A stretch of DNA of 64,000 nt from Marinilabilia salmonicolor (GCF_003003035.1 NZ_PVTS01000007.1:1-64000); one strand, 5' to 3'; positions 17,010 to 26,380 are shown, numbered from the stretch's first letter. Translations and numbers: made by a program. Notes: a model not told the origin generated them from the sequence alone.

Positions 17010-17471
17010 ATGAAATTCAATATTTTAGAGGTGTCCAGGCAAAACGGCCTGATAGATAAAGCAGTTGATTATTTTTGGAATTGCTGGGGAAACGATAATA
17101 ACTTCAACTTTTACAAAGATTGTATTGCTCATTCATTGGATGCAGAAAAAGGATTGCCCGGTTTTTATGTTGTACTCAATCATTCTGAAATAATTGCTTC
17201 TTATGCATTACTGGTCAATGACCTTATTAGTCGTCAGGATTTATTGCCCTGGCTTGCTTGTTTGTATGTAGATGAAAAATACAGGAATAAAGGAATTGCA
17301 GAACAATTGCTCAAACACGGGCTTAAGGAAGCAAGAGGTAAAGGGTACGATAAATTGTATCTTTCTACCGACCTTGAAGGGTTCTATGAAAAATATGGTT
17401 GGAGCCATTTTGCAGATGGATTCAATATCGTTAACGTAAAGATGAAAATCTATGCAAAATCTACACTTTAA
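17010..17471 (+). CDS. GNAT-family N-acetyltransferase
   Basis: A 153-residue protein with the acetyl-CoA-binding core of GNAT enzymes: strand beta4 (DLLPWLACLYVDEKYR) followed by the pyrophosphate-binding turn RNKGIAEQLL, then strand beta5 (YDKLYLSTD) and FYEKYGW. It transfers an acetyl group from acetyl-CoA to an amine of unknown identity. The start is 5 nt after the LytTR regulator, so it is the third gene of that operon and may be co-regulated with it. Confidence 0.85.
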   Translation: MKFNILEVSRQNGLIDKAVDYFWNCWGNDNNFNFYKDCIAHSLDAEKGLPGFYVVLNHSEIIASYALLVNDLISRQDLLPWLACLYVDEKYRNKGIAEQLLKHGLKEARGKGYDKLYLSTDLEGFYEKYGWSHFADGFNIVNVKMKIYAKSTL

Positions 17472-17525
17472 CGCAAGAAGGGTATTCTCATGCCGGAATA
17501 TCCTATATGACCTGATGTGTTGAAA

Positions 17526-17567
17526 TATTCCAACTTTCGCTGGAATCTTCTGGAATTAGTTGGAATA
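17526..17567. repeat. Inverted repeat with copy of the 25-bp IS91-end repeat
   Basis: A perfect 10-bp inverted repeat, TATTCCAACT (17526-17535) and AGTTGGAATA (17558-17567), encloses a segment that matches 56-80 of the window in reverse orientation (23 of 25 bases). It lies between the GNAT and DUF502 genes. It may be a terminator without a T tract or a small repeated element. Confidence 0.5.
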
Positions 17568-17632
17568 CCTCAGAAATGATTAAAAGGAAATATCGTAATT
17601 TTGGTTATTATTGATGCGGTAAATTTTGTCTT

Positions 17633-18199
17633 ATGAAGAAAATTTTGACTTATTTCCTTCAGGGTTTGCTTTATATAGCTCCCTTTGGAATAACGGCTTA
17701 CATTATCTATGTGCTTTTCAGTTTTACTGATAATATCCTGGAGGATCTCCTGAAGAAATATCTTGGGTCAGATATTCCGGGGCTGGGTTTAGTATTTATT
17801 TTCTTTTTTTTGGTGTTGGTGGGAATTATTGGTAGCAGCATTCTTGCCAGACCATTCAAAATTTTCTTTAACAGGCTCATTGAAAAGGCCCCTCTGTTAA
17901 AGTTTATTTATTCCGCTTTGAATGACCTTTTTTCTGCCTTTGTTGGAAAAGAAAGAAAATTTAAAAAGCCTGTCATTGTTCTGGTGAATCCTATTTCCAA
18001 TTTGGAGAAATTGGGTTTTATTACAGAAGAGGATCTGAGCAAGCTTGATGAAAAAGAGAAGGTTGCTGTTTACTTTCCTCATTCCTATAATTTTTCAGGC
18101 GAGTTGTTTATTGTTCCTAAGAACCAGGTAAGGTCTATTGATGTAAATCCGGCCGATTTGATGAAATTTATCGTGTCGGGTGGTGCTACAGGGATTTGA
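17633..18199 (+). CDS. DUF502 family membrane protein
   Basis: A 188-residue protein with the family layout: two N-terminal membrane helices (about 7-30 and 52-75), a basic linker (FKIFFNRLIEKAPLLKFIYSA), and a C-terminal domain with KKPVIVLVNP and the PHSYNFSGELFIVP segment that defines DUF502. The family is widespread in bacteria and plants; its biochemical role is not established. It is not obviously in an operon, since ~160 bp with a repeat precede it and ~330 bp follow. Confidence 0.85.
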   Translation: MKKILTYFLQGLLYIAPFGITAYIIYVLFSFTDNILEDLLKKYLGSDIPGLGLVFIFFFLVLVGIIGSSILARPFKIFFNRLIEKAPLLKFIYSALNDLFSAFVGKERKFKKPVIVLVNPISNLEKLGFITEEDLSKLDEKEKVAVYFPHSYNFSGELFIVPKNQVRSIDVNPADLMKFIVSGGATGI

Positions 18200-18525
18200 A
18201 TTACATATACTTATTAAGTTGTGATTAGAGATTATTGACGACTGGTTGTATCCGGCTGGTTTTTATTGAAATAAATACAGTAATTACCTGATATTCATAT
18301 GGGTTGGCGTGTTTTCTTGTTTTACAATAAAGTCAGGATATTTTCTTGTTCATTCAGTTCTTATCGGGAATGAAATACTTGGCAAGTAAGTCTCTGGAGG
18401 TTTGATGTTAACGTTTCTATATTTGGTATGCAGATTGTGGGAAATATTACTTATTTTTGAAACAATGAAAAATTGTTCTTCGTAAAAACAGAATAAGTCA
18501 ATATATTTTAAGGAGGAGGGAAGAT
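18200..18525. other. 326-bp intergenic region
   Basis: No gene or known RNA was seen. It contains TAATTACCTGATA, also present at 6359-6371 next to a 14-bp palindrome, which may be chance. The last bases form a strong Shine-Dalgarno-like GGAGGAGGG 6 nt before the next start, unusual for this phylum. Confidence 0.4.
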
Positions 18526-19248
18526 ATGCAGGGCACAATTGACAAAAGATTAATCTTCGTTGTTGTTATTTTTTTTCTGAATTTGGGACAAATTAGTTTA
18601 GGAAAAGAATCTGAAAAGCACAATAATCCTTCCAACAACATACTTACTGCTTATAATTCGCTTACTCCCGGGAAACAAAGACCATCTTTTGAAGCCTTTC
18701 GATTGGGCATGAAAGGGAAACAAAATTTAATGGAGGAGGGGAAGCTGAAAAACAAAAGATACCTGACTTTGATTGATTTTTCTCTTTCCTCTACACAAAA
18801 AAGACTTTGGGTTATTGATTGTGATAGTTTAAAAATTGTACAGCATACTCTGGTGGCTCATGGCAAAAATACGGGAGAAAATAAAGCTGAAAGGTTTTCC
18901 AATGTTCCGCAATCGAACATGAGCAGTTTGGGCTTTTTTATTGCGGGTGAAACTTACTATGGCAAACATGGTTTTTCCCTTCGTCTTGATGGTGTTGAAC
19001 CCGGAATTAATGATAAAGCCAGGGAAAGAGCAATTGTTATTCATGCTGCTGAGTATGCTACGATGCAGTTTGTAAATAAGCATGGACGCCTGGGACGAAG
19101 CTTTGGTTGCCCCGCATTGCCCCCTGAAAAAAATAAAACGATTATTCAGTCCATTAAAAACAAGTCTTGTGTTTTTATCTATTATCCTGAAGAAAGCTAT
19201 TTCAGCCTTTCAGAATATGCTTCTCAATCTAACCTGAATAATTCATAA
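18526..19248 (+). CDS. Murein L,D-transpeptidase catalytic domain protein
   Basis: A 240-residue exported protein (hydrophobic segment about 8-25). Its C-terminal half matches the PF13645 group of L,D-transpeptidase-like catalytic domains: IVIHAAEYA supplies the conserved histidine, and GRLGRSFGCPALP supplies the catalytic cysteine. These enzymes make or trim 3-3 or protein crosslinks in peptidoglycan in the periplasm. A clear GGAGG site precedes the start. It is convergent with a second, structurally different L,D-transpeptidase (19402-21033). Confidence 0.85.
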   Translation: MQGTIDKRLIFVVVIFFLNLGQISLGKESEKHNNPSNNILTAYNSLTPGKQRPSFEAFRLGMKGKQNLMEEGKLKNKRYLTLIDFSLSSTQKRLWVIDCDSLKIVQHTLVAHGKNTGENKAERFSNVPQSNMSSLGFFIAGETYYGKHGFSLRLDGVEPGINDKARERAIVIHAAEYATMQFVNKHGRLGRSFGCPALPPEKNKTIIQSIKNKSCVFIYYPEESYFSLSEYASQSNLNNS

Positions 19249-19401
19249 ATAATTTATTACGATGATCAACCAACTGCGAAATATGAACGTCCTCGACAAA
19301 ATTGATTTGAAAATAGTTCACTATTTCCTTCATCAATTTCATCTGCGGTTGTCCATATTTCCTGCTGTTTGACCATCTCATCACAAAAATTCATGAATTA
19401 A

Positions 19402-21033
19402 TCAGGCTAAATCATAAACTGGCCTGGAGTTAAGAGCGATGTAAATTGAATGATCGCGGTCATATATGTCTTTAGAAAAGTGATGATTCCCTTCCTGATC
19501 GATCCAGGCAGTCCAGTAAAGTAGATAAACCTCCGGCTTTCGTGTTAAACGAATAGTTTGAGTTTTATTTGTTTCAATAGCTTTCTTAATTGAAGTCTGT
19601 GACCATTTCCCTTGATCCGCGAGAAGTAGTTCTGCCAACTCAATAGGCTTTTCAACCCTGATACATCCTGAACTGAAGGCTCTTTCTGTTCTGTTGAAGA
19701 GCTCACGTGTCGGTGTGTCATGCAAATAGACATTGTAAGTATTGGGAAACATAAATTTTATCCTTCCCAAAGCGTTGCTTTTTCCTGGTTTTTGTCTATA
19801 GGTATAAGAGAATACACTATTGCTGTTCCAGTTAACTGAATCGGGATTAAGCATTTTTCCATCCGGGCTAAAAACAGTTATGTTTTTATCGGTTAGATAA
19901 CGAACATTTTTTTGAATCTCGGGAACTAAATCATTTCTGAGAATGGTGGGTGGAACGGTCCATGTCGGATTAATATCCAGGTACTCCATAACGCTTTTGA
20001 ATACCGGAGTTTTTCTGTAAGCTCGGCCCACAATAACCTTTTGATGGTTGATTTGCTGCTTGTTGTCTATTATTTCCAATTCAAAATTAGCAATATTAAC
20101 CAAAACATAATATTGGCTAAACTCAGCCGGAAGCCAACGCCAGCGCTCCAGATTCACCTCAAGTGTTTTTATTCGTTCTTTCACCGGTGTATTCATTGCT
20201 ATGGTTGTTTCGGGGCCTATATTGCCAAGTGCCTCAATTCCATGTTTTTTTTGAAACTTCACAACGGATTTTTGTAATTCATCATCATAAGTATTGTTTT
20301 CCTGGTCAACATAGGAATTATACTCACCTGTTACTCGTAGTCTTGCCTTTATTTGGGGAATACGCGGATCTGACATTCCTGGTTTTAACATAGCACCTAA
20401 GCTAATCTCCGGCCAGCCACCTTCCGCTTCTATTTTTCTGTATTTTTCAAGTTGTTGCTTCAACAAATCATAGTTTATATGCATTGGATATAGTCTTTCG
20501 AGTACAGGCAGTAATGGTTCTTTGCTGATATCATCTATGTAGGTTATGGGATTTCTTTCAGATTTAACCACATGCCATTGCGCATTCCTTGTTTTTGGAT
20601 CTGTCTTTCCTGAGATGATGTGTGAAGTCAGAAGTAAAAAAGCATCTGTCAAAATAATATCTCTTAATACCTTCTCTTCAGCAGTGCGTGCAATCGACAT
20701 TTGTTCGAGAATAGAAATGTGATAATCGGATGGTGAAAGTCCATGATCGTAACTTTGCTTAATGGCGGTAATGAGATCATCAATATCCTGTCTTCTTTCC
20801 CAAACAGGGTTGTAGTTTCGATTCCTGTAAGTTTTTATTACTGATGGGATCGCATAAATTTCAATTCCCTGATCAAGGGACAGGTACTGTTCCAGATGAT
20901 CAATCTTTTCATGAAGAAGATTTTTTATACTTCCTGAATCAGGAGAAGGGATAGCCCCGGTAATAAAGACTTTCCATGGAATTATAATTAGAAGGCCTAT
21001 CGCTAAAGATTTTAAGTAGGGGGAAATATTCAT
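19402..21033 (-). CDS. YcbB/LdtD-type L,D-transpeptidase
   Basis: 543 residues from the ATG at 21033, which directly precedes a membrane/signal segment; a longer frame begins at 21075. Domains in order: the N-terminal scaffold typical of YcbB, a peptidoglycan-binding helical repeat at about 215-290 (LQKSVVKFQKKHGIEALGNI), and a YkuD catalytic domain at about 305-470 with HDTPTRELF and SSGCIRVE carrying the active Cys. It forms 3-3 crosslinks between meso-DAP residues and is generally resistant to penicillins. It is oriented head-to-head with the CDF transporter gene. Confidence 0.9.
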   Translation of the reverse strand: MNISPYLKSLAIGLLIIIPWKVFITGAIPSPDSGSIKNLLHEKIDHLEQYLSLDQGIEIYAIPSVIKTYRNRNYNPVWERRQDIDDLITAIKQSYDHGLSPSDYHISILEQMSIARTAEEKVLRDIILTDAFLLLTSHIISGKTDPKTRNAQWHVVKSERNPITYIDDISKEPLLPVLERLYPMHINYDLLKQQLEKYRKIEAEGGWPEISLGAMLKPGMSDPRIPQIKARLRVTGEYNSYVDQENNTYDDELQKSVVKFQKKHGIEALGNIGPETTIAMNTPVKERIKTLEVNLERWRWLPAEFSQYYVLVNIANFELEIIDNKQQINHQKVIVGRAYRKTPVFKSVMEYLDINPTWTVPPTILRNDLVPEIQKNVRYLTDKNITVFSPDGKMLNPDSVNWNSNSVFSYTYRQKPGKSNALGRIKFMFPNTYNVYLHDTPTRELFNRTERAFSSGCIRVEKPIELAELLLADQGKWSQTSIKKAIETNKTQTIRLTRKPEVYLLYWTAWIDQEGNHHFSKDIYDRDHSIYIALNSRPVYDLA

Positions 21034-21160
21034 AAAACAGTTGTTTGTCATTAAAAAAAGACTTGCTTGGGGCATGAATTTACAAACCTTTAGCTTAACT
21101 TACAACCGACGAAACCTGGGTTTATATCATTTGGCAACATGTTTTTTAATATTATCGGAT

Positions 21161-22066
21161 ATGAAAAAGGAGCCGGAAAGAATAAAACTCATTAAGAGAG
21201 TAACCGTTACAGGGTCAATTGTAAATCTGATTTTGTCTTTTGGGAAAATTATCGCAGGCATTACCGGCAAAAGTTCTGCTATGTTGGCTGATGGGATTCA
21301 TTCCCTTTCAGATTTAGTCACTGATTTCATTGTATTAATTTTTATCGGGGCTTCAGGGAAGGAGAGAGATAAAAGCCACCACTATGGACATGGTAAGTTT
21401 GAAACTTTTGCTACCATGCTAATCGGCTTTGCACTGGGACTTGTTGGAATCGGTATATTGTGGTCAGGAACAGCGAAAATTATAAGGTTTGCATCCGGAG
21501 AAACTATTCTTAAACCCGGAATAATAGCATTATATGCAGCCTTGATTTCTATTGCGGCAAAAGAAATTCTGTTTTGGTACACATTTTTAGCAGGCAAAAA
21601 AACGAAGAGTAGTGCATTAAAGGCTAATGCATGGCATCATCGTTCAGATGCATTTTCCTCGGTGGCAACAGCTTTAGGAATCTCCGGAGCTCTTTTTCTG
21701 GGGGAATCCTGGAGGATTCTTGACCCGCTGGCAGGTGTAATTGTGAGCATTTTTATCTTAAAAATAGGGTGGGACGCAGCTATTCCAAGCATCAAAGAGT
21801 TATTAGAAAGCTCTTTACCATCGGAGGTGGAGAACGCTATTTCGGATGAGATTGAAAGCACGGAAGGTGTCTTGGGGTTTCATAATTTAAGAACAAGACG
21901 GATTGGAGAAATTATAGCAGTTGACGTCCATATAAAGGTTGATAAAAATCTTACAGTTGAGGTTTCGCATAATATAGCTACAGAAATAGAAAATAAACTG
22001 AAAAGGAAATTTGGCGAAAATTCCCATATTGGAATTCATATTGAACCTTTTGCTGGGTTTAATTAG
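21161..22066 (+). CDS. Cation diffusion facilitator metal exporter
   Basis: 301 residues from ATG 21161 (MKKEPERIKL); the longer in-frame start would overlap the divergent transpeptidase gene. Six membrane helices. The metal-site signatures are present in helices 2 and 5, DGIHSLSDLVTD and HHRSDAFSS, and the C-terminal cytoplasmic domain has the usual alpha-beta fold (VLGFHNLRTRRIGE). CDF proteins exchange Zn2+, Fe2+ or Mn2+ for protons across the inner membrane; the metal cannot be told from the sequence. The following ~260 bp hold no gene. Confidence 0.9.
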   Translation: MKKEPERIKLIKRVTVTGSIVNLILSFGKIIAGITGKSSAMLADGIHSLSDLVTDFIVLIFIGASGKERDKSHHYGHGKFETFATMLIGFALGLVGIGILWSGTAKIIRFASGETILKPGIIALYAALISIAAKEILFWYTFLAGKKTKSSALKANAWHHRSDAFSSVATALGISGALFLGESWRILDPLAGVIVSIFILKIGWDAAIPSIKELLESSLPSEVENAISDEIESTEGVLGFHNLRTRRIGEIIAVDVHIKVDKNLTVEVSHNIATEIENKLKRKFGENSHIGIHIEPFAGFN

Positions 22067-22329
22067 AAAAAAGAATATGCTGTCATTTTATATCTTATTA
22101 ATGCTGGGATTTGCCCTTCTAAGATTGTATAATTTCGATATGAATAAAGACAAAATATAATTTTTCCTTTTCATCCTCGATAGATACCCGGTGTATAATA
22201 GTAATTTAACTTCATGGCCCTTGATTCTATTAACTTATATCCTCCGGGTGTCTTTTTCTATTTTATGAATATCCAGTTTTTACGATATAATTCATAGACT
22301 TTATTATAGCCACCGTTACGTTTTTTTGT

Positions 22330-23520
22330 TTAATACAAAAAACCAAACAACCACAACGGTATCTTATGTAAATGCCCCACCTCAATTCCATCAGCAACCA
22401 CGTATGAGTTGTTAAGATGTTTAACCTGCTTGTTGGTTTTTCCACGTCCACCAATCTCAAATACTGAATCCTTAAAGGCAAAATCCCCTTCAGGAGTATA
22501 TTTCATTGGTCCCAATACTCCCAGCTGATTGATAAAGAAGCTTTCTCTCACATTTCCGATATTGGGATTCTCAGAAGCTAATGCATATTGGAGGTTGGGA
22601 TGATGCATATAAATCTTCTCAGGCTTTTGTAACGCACCGATCCCTTTGGTATCTGCATACAGGCATTTTATTACGCGGATGTCCTCCAGGTAACGAATAA
22701 ACTGTATCAGACTGTTACGACTGATACCAATGCGCTCACTTAGTTTAGAAATATTAGGTTTAAACGGTACGGATTCTGAAATAACATGCAGAAGCAATCT
22801 TATCTTTTCCACACTACCAAAACTGATATCGTGAGAGGATGGTAAATCAATACTCAAGGCCAGTGAAATGGTTTCTGACAGTTTTTGGTGGTATAGCTTG
22901 GGCGCCTCTTTAAAATAAGGGTAATAACCATATTCCAAAAAATCAGAAAAATGAGCAAGTGGACGTATGTTTTCTGATATTTGTAGTGCGTGGTTGGTGT
23001 GATTTTCTATTATTTGGTCAAAGCTGACCGGTTTAAAGTCTTTTCCCTTGGTGAAGTTCAGGAATTCCCGGAATGATAATCCGGCCAGTTCATATATAAC
23101 AGCTCTCCGGCTTAAATCGCCTTTTGCCTGATTCAGATTTATCAAAGAAGAGCCTGTGAAAACAATTTTAAGATCCGGCTGATCATCATAAATGTTTTTT
23201 AATTCCTGAGACCAGTTCTGATAACGGTGAACTTCATCAAGTAAGAGATATTTGCCGCCTTGAATGACAAATTGTTCAGCGAAATCGATAAGGGTATTTT
23301 CTGTAAAATACAGATCATCCAGACTTGCATATAGCGTCTGATTATCCTGTGGCAGAAATTCCTTTGCATACTGGAGCAAAAGAGTTGTTTTACCGGCACC
23401 GCGAGCTCCTTTAATTCCAATCAGGCGACTGTTCCAGTCAATTTTGTCTTCCAGATATCTCTTAAACTGATTTGGTACCCGGTATAGTTTCTGATATGAT
23501 TTCTGAAAAATCTTCTCCAT
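22330..23520 (-). CDS. AAA+ ATPase with DUF4143 domain
   Basis: 396 residues from ATG 23520; the frame extends upstream but without family similarity. The N-terminal AAA+ domain has Walker A GARGAGKTT (about 40) and Walker B LLLDEVHRY. The C-terminal part has the DUF4143 winged-helix region (NISKLSERIGISRNSLIQFI) and a nuclease-like tail (FEIGGRGKTNKQVK). This family is abundant in Bacteroidota and archaea, often in many copies. Roles proposed for relatives are in DNA or defence biology, but none is established. A promoter with an inverted repeat lies immediately upstream. Confidence 0.85.
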   Translation of the reverse strand: MEKIFQKSYQKLYRVPNQFKRYLEDKIDWNSRLIGIKGARGAGKTTLLLQYAKEFLPQDNQTLYASLDDLYFTENTLIDFAEQFVIQGGKYLLLDEVHRYQNWSQELKNIYDDQPDLKIVFTGSSLINLNQAKGDLSRRAVIYELAGLSFREFLNFTKGKDFKPVSFDQIIENHTNHALQISENIRPLAHFSDFLEYGYYPYFKEAPKLYHQKLSETISLALSIDLPSSHDISFGSVEKIRLLLHVISESVPFKPNISKLSERIGISRNSLIQFIRYLEDIRVIKCLYADTKGIGALQKPEKIYMHHPNLQYALASENPNIGNVRESFFINQLGVLGPMKYTPEGDFAFKDSVFEIGGRGKTNKQVKHLNNSYVVADGIEVGHLHKIPLWLFGFLY

Positions 23521-23538
23521 ATTGTTTCGGTTATTAAA

Positions 23539-23574
23539 CAAATATATAAAAAATTGCTTTCTGCAAAAAGCAAT
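23539..23574 (-). promoter_or_regulatory. Promoter with inverted repeat ahead of DUF4143 ATPase
   Basis: On the minus strand TATATTTG (23539-23546) fits the Bacteroidota -7 element 18 nt before the start codon. Just upstream is a perfect 8-bp inverted repeat, ATTGCTTT and AAAGCAAT, with a 6-nt spacer (23553-23574), covering the -33 region. It could be an operator for a repressor. Confidence 0.45.
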
Positions 23575-23590
23575 ATGCAGCAATTCATCT

Positions 23591-23620
23591 AAAAAAAAGC
23601 CGGCCCCTTCCGGAACCGAC
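23591..23620 (-). terminator. Rho-independent terminator on minus strand
   Basis: Arms 23599-23607 and 23612-23620 pair over 9 bp (with G-U pairs) around a 4-nt loop. On the minus strand the hairpin is followed by eight T residues. It would end a short minus-strand transcript coming from 23600-23920, upstream of the ATPase promoter. Confidence 0.55.
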
Positions 23621-23693
23621 TCCCTTGCACGGTGGAGGCAAAGCCCCCTCCGCAATTCAAAATTAATTAAAAACGGAGATTAAATCAATATCG

Positions 23694-23904
23694 CTATCGC
23701 CCGTATCCCGGATCTGCTAAATACTTTCCGCTGTTGCAAGCACCGGAAGCCAGTTGATCTATATGACAAATCCGGGGTTTTTGAGAATATCCCTTTATCA
23801 GTGACCTGAGACCTTGTGCTTTTGCATTATTATTCCAATTCCTGTCTGGCAGATTAAATTATATAAGATTTGTCAGGAAAAGTCAAACCTTTTATTTTCT
23901 GCAT
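23694..23904 (-). pseudogene. Frameshifted small peptide gene or remnant
   Basis: ATG at 23904 starts MQKIKGLTFPDKSYI, which then stops. In the +1 frame the reading continues without a start and ends in GACNSGKYLADPGYGR before a stop at 23694-23696. Joined, they would give a ~68-residue peptide with two cysteines and a Gly/Tyr-rich tail. A terminator follows at 23591-23620. It may be a decayed gene or a small secreted peptide needing a frameshift. The family is unknown. Confidence 0.25.
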
Positions 23905-23971
23905 CGTACTCTTGCTTATAACAACTAAACCTAATCCCAAATGAGTTTTAAAATTTTTAAAGCAGTCTGAT

Positions 23972-24619
23972 ATGCACATCAAAACGTCTGATCAGGAGAA
24001 ATTAAAACTCGGTTTGGGTAATTACACTTGCAACTGGGGAGTACATATTTGTGGTTTGTACGAAACTGAAAAGGAACGCGATGAAATAATTATCGGTTTC
24101 TTAAGTCAGGGGGTGCATGATAAGGATATTCAGATATATTGTCCGGTTGAGCAATCTCCTGAAACATTTAAGGAAAAATTCCAGAATGCCAATCCCGAAT
24201 GTAATTGTGGCGCAGACGGATGTGAAGATTTTCATATCCTTAGTGCCAAAGAAATGTATTATCCCGATGGTCATTTTTCTCCAAAAGCAATGGATAAATA
24301 TCTCAATGATTTTTTCATTGAATCACAGAAAAACGGCAAAAGAAATGTCAGAGCCACAGCAGAAATGGTCTGGGCCCTGGATGCTATTCCCGGAGTGGAA
24401 GATCTGATGGTTTATGAGTCTCGATTGAACTATTTTATTCCCGGTAAACCATGGATTAGTATTTGCCTCTATAATGTGAATAAGTTCTCTGGTTCTACGA
24501 TAATGAATGTGCTTAAAACACACCCCTATACAATTAGTGGCGGCGTGATCACCCAAAATCCCTTTTTTGTTCATCCGGATAAATGGCTGGCAGAGAATGC
24601 GCCTGAATATCTTTATTAA
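23972..24619 (+). CDS. MEDS-domain sensory protein
   Basis: A 215-residue protein made entirely of a MEDS (methanogen/methylotroph, DcmR sensory) domain. The hallmark start WGVHICGLYETEKERDEIIIGFL is followed by repeated charged segments and a Cys-rich loop (CNCGADGC at about 76-83). MEDS domains are thought to bind small ligands and usually sit next to or within histidine kinases. Here the next gene downstream is a hybrid histidine kinase, so this protein probably feeds a signal into it. The Cys cluster could bind metal, but this is a guess. A conserved 36-bp hairpin follows the stop. Confidence 0.8.
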   Translation: MHIKTSDQEKLKLGLGNYTCNWGVHICGLYETEKERDEIIIGFLSQGVHDKDIQIYCPVEQSPETFKEKFQNANPECNCGADGCEDFHILSAKEMYYPDGHFSPKAMDKYLNDFFIESQKNGKRNVRATAEMVWALDAIPGVEDLMVYESRLNYFIPGKPWISICLYNVNKFSGSTIMNVLKTHPYTISGGVITQNPFFVHPDKWLAENAPEYLY

Positions 24620-24657
24620 AGTGATTTGTTAGTATAAAATTTAATTATAAAGGTCTA

Positions 24658-24693
24658 ATGGAACTCGCCCCGAAAATTCGGGGCTCGTTTCAT
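24658..24693. repeat. 36-bp palindromic repeat, copy 1
   Basis: A hairpin running from ATGGAAC to GTTTCAT with inner arms GCCCCGAA and TTCGGGGC. Copy 2 at 41638-41673 has GTCCCGAA and TTCGGGAC, so the C-to-T and G-to-A changes keep the pairing. It may end the MEDS transcript, although it has no long T run. Confidence 0.6.
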
Positions 24694-24796
24694 TTAAAGA
24701 AAATTCTGACCTATTGTTTTTCCTCCTGGGTTTTGAGTATATTTCAATTGTAATCCGGTTTCAGTTGTTTTGCTGCAACTGCCTTATTTGATTTTT

Positions 24797-26380
24797 ATGC
24801 CAGACAAGACTTATGACCTTTTTCTTTTAATGGTCAACCTCTCACAATATAAAAACAAGGTTTTAATTATCAGTCTTTTTATTGAAGGACTGAATGCCTC
24901 ATTTCAGCCGGTCTCATTTCAATGGAAAAACAAAAATGCTGATAATACATCCGGTTCCATTGAAGTTTGCACCCGGAATAATCGTTTTGGTTATATTGAG
25001 CCATCTTCCTTTGGGAATCTCTCTGTTGAGAATACTCAATTTCTCTTGAATGCCATTCAAATGCTGGCTATTATTCTTGAAAAAAACGACCAGGAAAAGG
25101 CTTTAAACACTCATAAAAATAACCTCACCAAATTGGTTGATAATAAGACCAAGGAGCTTAGGGATGTTAATGAAACGCTCAATAATCAGATAGCTGATTA
25201 CCAAAAACTGACAACCATTCTGAACGAATCCAATAAGCAACTAATTGTTGCAAAAGAAAAGGCAGAAGAGAGTAGCCGGTTAAAAACATCGTTTCTACGA
25301 AACATCAGCCATGAAATCAGAACCCCGCTCAATTCTATTATTGGATTCTCTGAGCTCATGAATATGCTCGACATTGAAGATGATGTACTAAAAAATTACA
25401 CACAGATTATATCAAAAAGCGGTACACAGCTGCTTTCCATTATTACGGATATTTTAACCATCTCATCGATTGATGCGGGGCAGGAGAAGTTAAAAAAAGA
25501 GATCTTTTCCTTAAATCAACTGATGGAAGAATTGCTTGAGGTGTTTAAGCTAAAAGCAACAAACAAGGATGTTTTTTTTAAAATAATCAGAGAAATACCC
25601 TCTGAACGAGATTTTATTATTCTTGACAAGACAAAACTTACCCAAATACTTTCAAGTCTTTTGTCCAATGCTGTTAAGTTCACAGAAAGGGGGCAAATCC
25701 AAATTGGATGTACCTATGAGAATCAACAACTCTCTTTTTTTGTTAAGGATACAGGCATTGGGATCCCTGAAAATAGAAGAAACGTGATTTTTGAACGATT
25801 TGCACAGGCCAGTGAAGCAATATCCGTGGATTATGGGGGGACGGGGCTTGGACTTTCAATAGCCAAAGGTTTTGTTGAACTGATGAATGGTCGAATATGG
25901 GTAGAATCAAAACCTGGTGTGGGATCTGTCTTTCACTTTACCATCCCGTTATCGGAAGATCAGATTTTTCCCAATCTGCAGACTATGTCGGGGCATATGA
26001 AATCTTTAATCAGTGGTTCGTCTTCTCACACAATTCTGATTGCCGAAGATTACATTTACAATTTTATGTACCTGAAAGCTGTTCTCGAACCATATAAAGT
26101 AAAAGTTATTCATGCTGAAAACGGTAAGGAGGCTGTTGATATCTGTCTGAAAGATGGGAGCATCGATCTGGTCTTTATGGATCTTAAAATGCCGGTGATG
26201 GACGGTAAGACCGCCGCATCTCTGATAAAAAGGGAGAAACCGGACCTTAAAATTATTGCACAGACGGCTTATGTAACTGACATATCAAAGGAGGAATCTG
26301 CCAATATATTCGATGATTATCTTACCAAACCCTTTTCCCCGCAGAAGATAATCTCCATCCTGGCCGAATATCTTTCATGA
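24797..26380 (+). CDS. Hybrid histidine kinase with receiver domain
   Basis: 527 residues from ATG 24797 (a TTG lies 27 nt upstream). An N-terminal region of ~100 residues may be a degenerate GAF-like sensor. After it come a coiled coil (100-170), HisKA with the phospho-acceptor in NISHEIRTPLNSIIGF, HATPase ([20 protein letters not shown]) and a C-terminal receiver domain with the acceptor aspartate in LVFMDLKMPVMDG and the conserved lysine in YLTKPFSP. No membrane helix is present, so it is cytoplasmic, and it probably receives its signal from the MEDS protein upstream. Its TGA stop abuts an inverted-repeat element. Confidence 0.9.
   Translation: MPDKTYDLFLLMVNLSQYKNKVLIISLFIEGLNASFQPVSFQWKNKNADNTSGSIEVCTRNNRFGYIEPSSFGNLSVENTQFLLNAIQMLAIILEKNDQEKALNTHKNNLTKLVDNKTKELRDVNETLNNQIADYQKLTTILNESNKQLIVAKEKAEESSRLKTSFLRNISHEIRTPLNSIIGFSELMNMLDIEDDVLKNYTQIISKSGTQLLSIITDILTISSIDAGQEKLKKEIFSLNQLMEELLEVFKLKATNKDVFFKIIREIPSERDFIILDKTKLTQILSSLLSNAVKFTERGQIQIGCTYENQQLSFFVKDTGIGIPENRRNVIFERFAQASEAISVDYGGTGLGLSIAKGFVELMNGRIWVESKPGVGSVFHFTIPLSEDQIFPNLQTMSGHMKSLISGSSSHTILIAEDYIYNFMYLKAVLEPYKVKVIHAENGKEAVDICLKDGSIDLVFMDLKMPVMDGKTAASLIKREKPDLKIIAQTAYVTDISKEESANIFDDYLTKPFSPQKIISILAEYLS

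Noticed and set aside
19229-19394. Two small overlapping minus-strand frames (42 and 50 codons) after the YcbB-type gene
   Set aside because: Both lack recognisable features and one overlaps the end of the convergent transpeptidase gene; at best a gene remnant.
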